Below, piece by piece: positions 31,164 through 41,974 of a stretch of DNA of 64,000 bases. The stretch is from contig NC_012871.2 of NCBI RefSeq assembly GCF_000003195.3, positions 6,001,997 to 6,065,996 of the forward strand. The letters run 5' to 3'. The number at the start of each line of letters is the position of its first letter. Positions within the stretch are counted from its first letter, which is position 1. This DNA comes from Sorghum bicolor. Taxonomy: Eukaryota; Streptophyta; Magnoliopsida; Poales; Poaceae. The notes beneath the pieces are model-generated. The model was not told the DNA's origin. It did not search any database and saw nothing but the letters and a program-made list of their open reading frames with translations. The position numbers and the translations under genes are program-made.

Positions 31164-32480
31164 GCATAAAAATTCACATCTAGTCACAATCACCTGCTTG
31201 CTCCTGCTACGACTAAGGGAGAATGTACTCAAACAACACTTCAGCCCATATGCCTATTTGTCTGTCTACCTTCCTAAAGATTTGGCCCATTTTCTATTCT
31301 ATTTGGGCTGCTTTTGATTCTCATGCCTGAGTTTTTTTTATTAAACCTAGATACAGTACATTTCTAGAGTTTTTTTACTTCTCCTTCGAGATCACCACTA
31401 TGTGGGAGATAAAACGGAGGGGGAAATTTTTGCACATATATATGGATGTAGAAGCTGGTTTTGAAATTGTAACTACTCAACCAATATAAAGAACAAAACA
31501 AAACAAAGCCTAAAAATAAAAAAAACATGAAAACTATATTAGTCTTCTTTTAAGACTAAAAAAGAATAAGAATGCAACGTGTCCATAAAGTATAAAAATT
31601 CATAGCTTTACATCGGTACATGAAAATACCGCCAAGTGAAGATCAGAAATGGACATGTGTCTCAATTGCTCTTCAAAGGCCTGAAAAATAGAGAGAAACA
31701 TGGAAAATTTACATACAGCACTACATAAAAAAATTTGGCTTACGGAATAAAAATATTTCTATATGATTAGTTGAAACTTTGTGAATCTAAACTCAAAACT
31801 TTGTAGTCATAGATTAATGCCTTCCAGCTGAGATGGTACATGCCTATGTATCAAACACCTACAAACTAAAAATCTTTCTATCATACATGAAAATTTTTAT
31901 ATGACATTACCAAAACTATATATTAAAAGGTTTAAAAACTTTGTAACAGAAAAGTTTTGCCCTTTTAAATGAATGAATTTCTACTAACATCTAAAAATTG
32001 AGTACACCCATAACCAAAACTTTAAGATCACAGAAACTTTGTACTCTGCATTTGGGAACTTCGAACTTTGTGAATGGAAAAAAACTTTCCATCATGGTCC
32101 TAAGATTTTGTAAAAAAAAAAGCTTCAGAACCTTTATAAATTTGGACTACACAAAAAATTGGACTTAAACATTAGAAACTTTGTAATACAAGCTTTAGAA
32201 CCTTATAAAATACTAAAAGTTGTTGCGCTATGAATTCGCTAACTTTTATGTGCTAGCAGTATTTTGGTAAAACAAAAAGAAAATTTTGTACTTCTTACCA
32301 CCCAAAAGAGTAGAATTCAACCCACAAACTTCATAATCCTAATAACTCCCCATAACATTATAAACTTTGCATTAAACATTAAAAATATTATAAACTTTGC
32401 ATTAAATTTAGGAACTTTATACTAGCACATTTTAAACTTTGCAATTTCAAATTTCATGATCCAAATTTAGGATTAATAAC
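31164..32480. other. AT-rich DNA with recurrent AACTTTG words
   Basis: From about 31770 to 32520 the word AACTTTG recurs roughly ten times (AAACTTTGTAA, AAACTTTGCATTAA and similar) at irregular spacing, mostly in one orientation. No coding frame. It may be the subterminal repeat zone of a decayed transposon. Confidence 0.4.
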
Positions 32481-32491
32481 TGGCAAGTCTG

Positions 32492-32558
32492 CAGTATATT
32501 ATTCCTAAAACTTTGTTATCCGGGATCTTTTAAGTCACTTGTCAGGAATAATATACTG
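32492..32558. repeat. Perfect 15-bp inverted repeat (hairpin)
   Basis: CAGTATATTATTCCT (32492-32506) and its exact reverse complement (32544-32558) flank a 37-nt loop. The outer sequences also match weakly in inverse, so a longer eroded foldback is likely. Confidence 0.75.
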
Positions 32559-32889
32559 ATGCCAATTGTTAGTTATCAGGGGAAAAAAATGTGGCTTTGC
32601 AGTAGGAAAGCGTGCGCCCGATTGGGGGTATATATCTGTGTCAAAATTTCTCTGCTTTTAATCCGGATTCTAGATTTATCGAGGTAAATCAAAAAGTTTA
32701 TGGATTTTGACAGTGTAACATATTCATTTATATTTAGTAATTATTGTCCAACCATAGGCTAACTATTGTCTCGCAAATTACAGATAAACTATCAATTAGT
32801 TATTTTTTATATATGTCTAATGCTCCATGTGCCGTAAAATTTGATGTGATGAGAAATCTTGAAAAGTTTTTGGATTTTGGGGTGAATTG

Positions 32890-33081
32890 CCTAATTTAGT
32901 CCGCAAAAATTTTTAACTTTCACTACTGTAACATTTCGTTTGTATTTGACAATTATTATTCAATCATAGACTAACTAGGCTCAAAAGTTTCATTTAGCAA
33001 ATTACAGACAAACTGTGCAATTAGTTTTTTATTTTTATTTAATATTTAATCTTGAATTTTTTTAGAACTAAACCAAGCCTA
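32890..33081. mobile_element. Tourist-like MITE, partly eroded
   Basis: Contains CTAATTTAGTCCGCAAAAA, GTAACATTTCGTTTGTATTTG, CTAACTAGGCTCAAAAG and the right end GAACTAAACCAAGCC. Another eroded copy lies just to its left (about 32700-32888). Confidence 0.65.
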
Positions 33082-33088
33082 AAGAAGA

Positions 33089-33722
33089 CCCTTGTTTAGT
33101 TCACCTAAAAATCTATTTTTTTTAAGATATGCCGACGACTTACTACTGGGAATCGTGGGTGCCGTATTTCTTCTCATAGAAATACAAAAACGTATCACCC
33201 ACTTCCTACAATCTGGCCTGAACCTTTGGGTAGGCTCTGCAGGATCAACAACCATAGCTGCACGGAGTATGGTAGAATTCCCCGGTACGGTCATTCGGGA
33301 AGTCCCCCCGAGGACGACCCCCATACAATTTTTGCGAGAGCTGGAGAAGCGTCTACGGGTAAAGCACCGTATCTATATAACTGCCTGCCGCCTACGCTCC
33401 GCCATCCATTCCAAGTTAAGGGACCTAGGTTATAGTATCCCTATCAAAGAGCTGACGAAGGGGATGAGCGGAAGAGGTCGTCTACTGGACGCGGTTCAAC
33501 TAGCGGAGACTCTTGGAAAAGATGGACTAAAAAGTGTTTAAACGTATACATGGAGTATTAAATATAAATGAAAACAAAAACTAATCGTATAATTATATAT
33601 AAGTTGCGAGATAAATATTCTAAATCTAGTTATTTTAAAATTAAATAATAATTATCAAATATATACAGAAATAATACAATAGCCAAAGCTAAAAAAAAAA
33701 ATATCGCGAAGTAAACAAAGCC
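33089..33722. mobile_element. Tourist-like MITE split by mitochondrial matR DNA
   Basis: The left part (CCCTTGTTTAGTTCACC, to about 33123) and the right part (ACATGGAGTATTAAATATAA at about 33548, to GAAGTAAACAAAGCC) belong together as one family member. Between them lie about 400 bp of mitochondrial coding sequence. Both MITE parts are more diverged than the fresh copies in this window. Confidence 0.75.
33124..33525 (+). pseudogene. matR: Nuclear copy of part of mitochondrial matR (group II intron maturase)
   Basis: The frame reads RYADDLLLGIVGAV, LQSGLNLWVGSAGSTTIAA, VEFPGTVIREVPPRTTPIQF, LRELEKRLRVKHRIYITA, IPIKELTKGMSG and LLDAVQLAETLG, which I recognise as the plant mitochondrial MatR region from the reverse-transcriptase YADD box into the maturase domain. 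MatR is normally encoded in a nad1 intron in mitochondria. Here it is only about 130 codons, flanked by MITE sequence, with no start codon, so it is a NUMT fragment. The frame remains open, which points to a fairly recent transfer. It lies about 580 bp upstream of the start codon of a nuclear gene for a mitochondrial enzyme. Confidence 0.88.
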
Positions 33723-33932
33723 TACCGCCCGTGTCCCGGGTTTCGTGATTTCCGAGAAAAATACTCGTGCCACTCCTAGGTCCGGCAACGTCAGGCGCTG
33801 CTCTTCGGCTGATCTCGATTCCGATAGGCACGACACCGACACACTCACTGCACACTCATCCCGTTAGCCGCCGTCCCGTCACCACCAATCTCTCACTGCT
33901 CGGTGGGTCCCACGGTCGGAGGCGGCGCCGTC

Positions 33933-33940
33933 TATACAAA
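33933..33940 (+). promoter_or_regulatory. Possible TATA box of the MMSDH gene
   Basis: TATACAAA lies 161 bp upstream of the start codon in an otherwise GC-rich leader. The spacing is compatible with a transcription start near 33965. Not verified. Confidence 0.4.
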
Positions 33941-34100
33941 AGTACAGCCACGACGACATCCATCGCACCCACCCACTCACGAGTCCATCAAACCACTCCA
34001 CCCCGGTGCCGGTGGCTCGTCCTCCGACGCCAAGCCACGCCACCTCGCGCCCCAATCCGGAAAGCCCCGCCGCCGCCGCCGCTCGACCGGCCGTCGACCC

Positions 34101-37100
34101 ATGCTTCGCGCGGCGCTCTTCCGCTCAGGTACGCGCCGCGGCCCAACCATACCCCGTCGCGCCGGGGCATTCCCTTCCCTGACTGATTTGACTGACCCTC
34201 CCGCACGCGCGCAGCCCCCGGGCTCCGCCGGTCTCCGGCGATGGCCGCGGCCGCGGCCCCCTTCTCCACCGCCGCCGCCGCCGCAGCGTGGCTCTCCAAC
34301 GGCCCCGCCTCCACCCCGGTACGTGCCCGCCGCGGCTCCTGCTCCTCCCCGTCCCCCAATCGGTTCTCGGGTTCTGACGTTCTGTCTGATTACGCGTGGC
34401 TGCGCTCACCGCCTCGCCCGCCGGACTGACCGCGCATCCCGCTTCTCGCCTCTCGCCTCTCGCCTCCTCTCCGCAGCCTAGGGTGCGGCTCCTCATCGGC
34501 GGGGAGTTCGTCGAGTCGCGCGCCGACGAGCACGTCGACGTCACCAACCCAGTAAGCGCTGCTCCCCTCTGAAACGGATTTTTGATTCCGGGTTGAACGA
34601 TCGAGTTCGGAACGGTCAACGGTGGATGTGTGACGCGTGCATTTGGGGTGGGGGGTGTCGCAGGCGACGCAGGAGGTGGTGTCCCGGATCCCGCTCACTA
34701 CGGCCGATGAGTTCAGGGCCGCCGTCGATGCCGCCAGGACGGCTTTCCCCGGGTGGCGGAACACGCCCGTCACGACGCGGCAGCGCGTCATGTTCAAGTT
34801 CCAGGAGCTCATCCGGGCTAACATGGTGGTTCCTTGTTCTGTTAACGTCCTTATCGTGTCATCCTGATGTTATCTGGTCTTTGTTTTCGTGACTTTCAGT
34901 TGCCTCCTGGTTACAGGACAAGCTTGCAGAGAACATCACTACGGAGCAGGGGAAGACGCTGAAAGATGCTTGGGGTGATGTGTTCCGTGGCCTAGGTTAG
35001 TTCCCAGATTATTGGATTCATTGGAAGTGCGCATTTGGTCCTCTTATTTGGTTAGACAGTAGGAGTAATTATCTTGAAGTTTCTGTTTTGCCCAAAAGAA
35101 AATTCTATCATCACTTGATTCAGACCTTAGTTTTGCAACAACAGGCACATAAATCTTGCTTACTCATAGATGCTTGTCATTATTTGTGTAGTCTCACAAG
35201 TGGGCTCATGATTTTCACATCTAGATTGCATGAAAAGCCAATATTACTGCTGATTTTTTTTTATTGTAGTCCAAAATACTCTGCTCATATGCTTGAACTG
35301 TTGACCCTTTCTGTGATATAACTCTTTCTTATGTTGACCATTTTTTATACCATTTCGATTTTGAACTCCTAATCATATAGAGGTGGTGGAGCATGCTTGT
35401 GGAATGGGAACACTGCAAATGGGCGAATATGTATCAAATGTTTCTAATGGGATTGACACCTTCAGCATTCGGGAGCCACTTGGTGTTTGCGCTGGGATAT
35501 GCCCATTTAATTTTCCTGCTATGATTCCCCTATGGGTATGCCTAACCTGACCTTTTCTTCCCTGTCAAATTGTTTCTAACAGAAGGCTGGCACCATTGAT
35601 CACTTTGAATGTTTCTTCTCTCCAATGGCTGCAGATGTTTCCCATAGCAGTTACATGTGGCAATACTTTTGTCCTTAAGCCATCGGAAAAGGACCCAGGT
35701 TATTTTTTACTTTATCATCAAAAGTTATCAATTATTCCCCCCATTCCAAATTATAAGACGTTTTGGCTTTTCTAGATACGTAGCTTTTGGTATGCACTTC
35801 TAGATACATTGTAAAAGCAATGTATTTAGAAAAGCCAAAATGTCTTATAGTTTGGAATGGAGGGAGTAAATATATGACTTACATTCAACTAGTTCTGATC
35901 TTTATTTAAGACAAATAGCAAGCAGCATAAGCATTCCCTGCACCCCTCATTTCTGAGCCAACTAGTCACTGGGCAGATCCTTTTATTTTTATCCAGTTTC
36001 TTGACAAACTTTGTTATCGTCATGATATCTATGAACTAAAACTTGAAAATATACATGGCTGTATGCCTACTTGCTTAGCTACCATTGCAGGTTAGTAACT
36101 AAGTTGCATGTTTCTTTACATCTAATTAGGGAAAATGTAGTCATGCACATATTCTTTTTTAACTGTAAGGCCTATGATATAAGTACTGATTTTAATATGC
36201 GGTGTGTATGTGTTGCACCCAAATTGAATATTTGTACAAGTGTTATAAGATATGCAAGGAAATGATTTCTCTGGTAGCTGGGAGCTGCTTACCACACTGG
36301 CTCATGAAAGGGTTAAATGTAGATTATAGGTTGCACTGCGATTCTTTTGAACAATGGAAACTGAGTTACTCTCAGTGTGACACTTATTTAATTGATGTAA
36401 TAGCATTGATACATTAATGAAATATGAAGAGCTGAATATGATGCCTTACAAAGTAGCAAATACTATACAAACTCCTTTAAATTGCTTTAAGTTCGACTAA
36501 TTTGGATTGGAAATCTTACGGTATGCTCCGTTTTTTAATTGTTATACTACAGGGGCTGCTATGATGCTTGCGGAGCTAGCAATGGAAGCTGGTTTACCTA
36601 AGGGTGTTTTGAACATTGTTCATGGTACCAATGTATGGTATTCTTTGCTACCTTTCTATTTTTGATAATATGTTTCTCAGTTGTCATGTATTGCTGGTGT
36701 TGGTAGTGTACACGAGACATGACAACTGCCAGTTTTGGGATAATGCTGCCTAATGTACTCTGTAGAATTGTTTGATCTTATATTATTTCCTTTTTTAAAA
36801 AACATTAACTAATTTATTCTGTTGACCTTCATATCTTTTAGATTGTTTGGTTCTAATTGCACTTCACCAATGCAGGATGTTGTCAACAATATTTGTGATG
36901 ATGAGGATATTAAGGCTGTATCTTTTGTTGGTTCCAATACAGTAAGTGAATCTGGTGAATTATCTATTTCTCTATTTGTTGTACAATTTTTGCATCAATA
37001 GTGTGTTGGATATTTTGTTCTGCATAATATGTACAAATGATCTGTGAACCTTTTCCTTTTTCATCTTTGTATGTCATTAAGTTACTAATCATCATCATTA

Positions 37101-40100
37101 AAAAAACAATTGGACTACTCACAAACATGTCTCACATGTCTAATCTTTTGAATCATCGTTATCATATTGCTTCAAAATCTAATTAATTTTATCTTTACAT
37201 AATTTATCTATTTTGAATTTATCAAGAATCCAGTAAGAGCTATGCATTTACACAGTTATTTCTGTTATCGTATTTATGTTAACAACATGCTAATGTGTTG
37301 TCACAATATTATAAAGATGCATTTATAAACCCTAGTTGAACTTTTTACATTAGATTTACAAGCATATACTACATTGGAATAATGATGCTTCTAGTGCTGA
37401 AAGCTAGTCCCTTCCTTTTCTCATTGAGCAATTATGATTTCTGTGTCTCAGGCTGGTATGCATATATATTCTAGAGCATCAGCAGCAGGCAAGCGTGTTC
37501 AGGTTAGTTTGTATATCTGCTGACTCAGTCAAAACTATTTTTATTTTCTACCTTATTGTAAGTAGCATGATCCACAACATTCTGTTTCTTTATAGTGCAA
37601 TATGGGAGCAAAGAATCATGCAATTATCCTTCCTGATGCTGATAGAGATGCTACATTGAATGCCCTTATTGCTGCTGGGTTTGGTGCAGCAGGGCAAAGG
37701 TGCATGGCATTGAGCACTGCTGTTTTTGTTGGCGGCTCAGAATCATGGTATACCCTATTAAGATGACTTTTTTTTCCTTGTATTGTCTTCTGAGGTAGCA
37801 GAACTAACAAAAAATTATCCTAGGGAGGATGAATTAGTCAATCGTGCAAGTGGTCTCATTGTTAATTCAGGAATGGTTAATGATGCAGACCTTGGTCCTG
37901 TGATCAGCAGACAGGTATGTTTTGGACTGCCTCACAATTTATGTTATTTGTATTATGCAACTTGTGGATACACAGTGTCAATAGCTTTGTGAATGTTAGT
38001 CACATAGAATTACCTGTTTTTCCGAAAATACAAGAGCTGTTTTCCCCCATATGATCTGACTATCGAAAGATTAGGAGGAGAATACATTGCATCCTCATCC
38101 CTCAAACTGAAAATGATTATCTGAACTTTGGACCTTGATGAGCATCTATTGGTAAAAAGGCAATCCACATAGCATGGTATTCATTGATTTACCTTTCTGA
38201 ACGGGGATGGGACACAAAGACCTTTGTTTTGCCAGATAGTTCAGGGGCTGTTTTTTGTTATCAAAAAGTGTCTATAAAAGTGTAAATAGGGTTCTATACA
38301 AGAGGCCTTCACTTGTGCGACCTGAATATTGAATAGAATTCTACTGGTAGGTGGTAATCAGTGCTAACACTGAGATGGGCCTATTGTATTAAAATTAATT
38401 GGCTTGGAGATTAGTCAGTGACATTATTGTATCATAGTGTGGACTTTGCTTAGTACTTAAGCACCTAGTATCGAAGTTGATCTCTGGCCTCAACTTAGTT
38501 CAGGATTCAGGATCATAGAATGTTTTCTTGTCATATAATCATATGCGAGTTATCCAGTCTTGTTAGTATTTATGAATGACTGAAGTATACTAGCTTTTGT
38601 GTTTTGCTGTAAAACTATTATCTGCTTGGGACTCGTACCATTATGGCAGTTACTAGGTCGCTTATCAAAATGAATTTTATGTTTGTTGCGGGGATCTCTT
38701 ATCTTGCAGTCTTACTTCACTACCCATGAAGTGTCTAGCTTCGGAATTGAGGGCTTCTGGTTTTCACTGTTTCTTTTCTGCTAACACTCACTAAAATCAG
38801 GCAAAGGATCGTATCTGTAAGTTAGTCCAAAGTGGTGTCGACAGCGGTGCTCGTATATTGCTTGATGGAAGAAAGATTGTGGTAATTTTCAATAATCCAG
38901 TTATTTATTAGCCTGCCTGCAGTTGTACTATATCTTGTTAACCTGAAATCTCTGTAATGTGCAGGTTCCTCAATATGAAGATGGAAATTTTGTTGGTCCA
39001 ACCATTCTGGCTGATGTTAAAAGTGACATGGAGTGTTACAAGGTAGTTTTCACAAAGTGATTATGAAATTTAACTTTGCATCTCAGCTGTAGGATTTAGG
39101 GTCATGGAGAAGCAGAACTATTTGTAGGATCTGCTGTCCGTATCTTTCAAGAATTGAAATATGGAGTGCACTGTGTAGGTAAATTGGTTCCAAATTGAAG
39201 TGCAAACCTTGAATATGTTTGACAGTTGACACAACCGTTATTAGGAGCCATTATCCATTGTGAAAATGCATTCTGAATTGTATAATGCTGATGCGCCATT
39301 TAACGTAATCCCTTATTATGACTGGAGAACTAATGTTCCTCAGCACCCCATAATGGGTCACAAATCATGTACTTTGCATAATGTGTATTCAAACTGCAAT
39401 TGTGTTTTCCCACCTTCAAGCCAGCACCTCCCAAGATCCCCATGAGCGGATTATCCTTTTGTGGTGGTGGAAGCACATATGCATGTTTTAATTAACAGTT
39501 CATCAGAAGATTTATACATATTTCTCAGTGTCAGTGGTAGCTGCTGCGTACTTCGTAAGCTGTGTGAAGAGCCTTACTCAAATTAAGTATTTTCTCAAAT
39601 CTTAAAAACAATCTTGGAAAGATTGTACAAATTGGAGGTCAAATATTGCTGTTAGTTAGCAAGTCATTCCCAAAATAAATCAAGGAGACTTATCTTGATG
39701 AAGGTATATATTGATTGAACCTTACTAACTTATTGAAACAGGAGGAAATATTTGGTCCAGTGCTTCTCTTAATGAAGGTAGGCTGAATTTCTTTTTTCCT
39801 TTACTTTCAGCATCAATAGGATGCTGCGCTGCTACTACTGATCCTTTTCTTTTCTCAAAATTTCAGGCAGAGAGCCTAGATGATGCCATCCAAATTATAA
39901 ACAGAAACAAGTAATTCTTTCTCCTCTATGTTTGTAGATCTGAAGCATTCCTTGCAATCTAGTATATATATTTATTCGTCCCTGTCTGCAGGTATGGCAA
40001 TGGGGCTTCCATATTTACAACGTCTGGTGTCTACGCCAGGAAATTTCAAACAGACATTGAAGCTGGCCAGGTATAGTATGTGTCATTTTCAAAAGACTAT

Positions 40101-40553
40101 TATGAGTGCTACATGAAAAAAAGAAAAGAAAAGAAAAAAAAGAAAAGAAAGAAATGGTTCCATTCTGAATTTGATAAAACTGGATACCAGAAGAAAATGA
40201 ACTGACTCATGCAGCATGTATTGTTATTCATAATGTTTTTATGGTTTTATTTGCAGGTGGGCATCAACGTGCCGATTCCAGTTCCCCTGCCATTCTTCTC
40301 CTTCACGGGCAGCAAAGCTTCATTCGCAGGAGATTTGAATTTCTACGGTACATGATTCTCAGCTTAACAACACTCGATCCTTCCCCAATAGTCACAATGG
40401 CACTGACTTTTTCGCGAGTAACTAACACGATGGCATGGGATGTCAGGCAAGGCTGGCGTGCAGTTTTTCACCCAGATCAAGACGATCACGCAGCAGTGGA
40501 AGGAGTCGCCGGCACAGCGGGTCTCCCTCTCCATGCCCACCTCGCAGAAGTGA
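34101..40553 (+). CDS. ALDH6B2: Methylmalonate-semialdehyde dehydrogenase (acylating), mitochondrial
   Basis: Nineteen exons, all with GT-AG introns and continuous frame: 34101-34128, 34215-34318, 34477-34551, 34664-34825, 34917-34995, 35381-35535, 35635-35698, 36553-36632, 36876-36941, 37452-37502, 37596-37747, 37824-37914, 38801-38881, 38965-39042, 39742-39777, 39867-39910, 39992-40070, 40257-40347 and 40447-40553. The product is 540 aa. The first 40 residues are Arg/Ala-rich without acids, a mitochondrial presequence. The ALDH fold follows: [21 protein letters not shown], the NAD-site FVGSNTAG, and the catalytic cysteine in [13 protein letters not shown] (about Cys324), then EEIFGPVL and the [15 protein letters not shown] block of the ALDH6 family. 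The enzyme converts malonate and methylmalonate semialdehydes to acetyl- and propionyl-CoA in valine and pyrimidine breakdown. It appears intact. A Stowaway-like MITE sits in intron 7. Confidence 0.95.
35735..35866. mobile_element. Stowaway-like MITE in intron 7 of the MMSDH gene
   Basis: Left end CCCCCCATTCCAAATTATAAG and right end CTTATAGTTTGGAATGGAGG are inverted copies, with TA on both sides. It is 132 bp, with a central imperfect hairpin around GGCTTTTCTAGATAC. Confidence 0.85.
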
Positions 40554-41974
40554 GACATCAAGCACCCCCACCCCACTCTCCGAAGCTTCACTCCTCTGGA
40601 CATAGACATAGACCCAATGCATGGCACCAGTTGTCCAGGGGATTGGTAGGCACGGCAGCACTCCATGCATGGTGTGCTCGCTCTCTCTTTTGTCGGACAC
40701 CATGCATGCTCATTCAAAACATCCAAGAGCGCTGCTCATTCTGCTCTGTAAAAGTTATAGAATACTGTAAAAGCCCCAGGTCTGTAGATCGAGTGTCATG
40801 TGTAAACCCACAATAAGAGGAGAAATAAAAATGCCGGCTGTGCTGGTCTGTGGTATTTGCCTGTGCGATTTTCCTTTCACAAATATGTCCTTGACACCCA
40901 TTATTCCGTCAACCTACATCCCCGGTCGTGTTATGTACGTACGTATGTAGCATGTGTTCAAGAAGCGTAAAAGATAAACCAGTGATCTTCACTAATATTT
41001 GGATTATTAAACTGATAGGAATGCAATACTATTTTAAAAGCAAGTTTCCATTCAATTATGATCTGCATTATACATTCCCGACTGCGTATGAGGACTCCAG
41101 GCGTATGACATTCAATCATTCTGAGCACATCATTTGAAGGACTTGAAATGGCGTTGTTCCAAAATCACTCCAAGCGCAAACGAAATTCCCGAAGCAAAGA
41201 TACCCAAGCCAACTCTGAATCCTTGGCAAGGTAGAAACTCAATGCAGCAGACGGAACGCGATTTGAAACTCAGACGAACAAACTGCGCGCAAAAACAGAA
41301 CTCGCGGACTGTCTGATACAGTACCTGCGGACTGTTCGCTACAGTACCACGGAGGAACCATAAAGGTATTTCTCGACCCTGTGTTCACATCATTCCTTTT
41401 GCCAAGTCATAGATAAAAGGACCAGAAACAATGTAGCACAGCTATGCAAGATATATCAGAATATATGGCACGTGATGATAGATTCTGCTTCAGAGTTCAT
41501 ACAAATCTTTATTACAACAAGTTGATGACTCAGAACTGAGTGAACAACATAGGTTTAGCAAACCACTCCAATAAAACACACGCAATATGTTCCATTTTGT
41601 AGACAAGCAAGCAGACAATAAACTGGTTGTAATAAAATATTAGCACACGGCATAGAAAAGCTTAGGATACATCTTCCTGAATATGAAGAATGAGGTTCCC
41701 CATCATCTTGTTTTGTGAATAGTGATGATGTGGATGCATTTGGGATGGGAAATCTGCAGCAAGCAAGTTAACGTGGAAGTCTGAAACACCTGTCTGTATA
41801 GTCGAAGATTCAGCTTGTACTAATGATCAATGACCTGTCACAGTAAGAAAGGTAGGAAAAGAAGCGGCTATTAGTTGAGTGTTCTTTTAGCAAAATGGTA
41901 CTGCTGCTTTACATTTGCCAGACATGTTACCTTGTATATTCGGGCAGTGCAATACTGAGGCAAGATGTGATGAA
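40554..41974. other. Convergent intergenic region between the MMSDH and first NLR genes
   Basis: Contains the 3' ends of both genes. No further coding frame with recognisable content and no clear transposon were found. Confidence 0.4.

Noticed and set aside
33092..33541. 149-codon plus-strand frame as a functional gene
   Set aside because: It begins with TTG in MITE sequence, carries only an internal slice of matR and ends in MITE-derived residues. It is a NUMT fragment.
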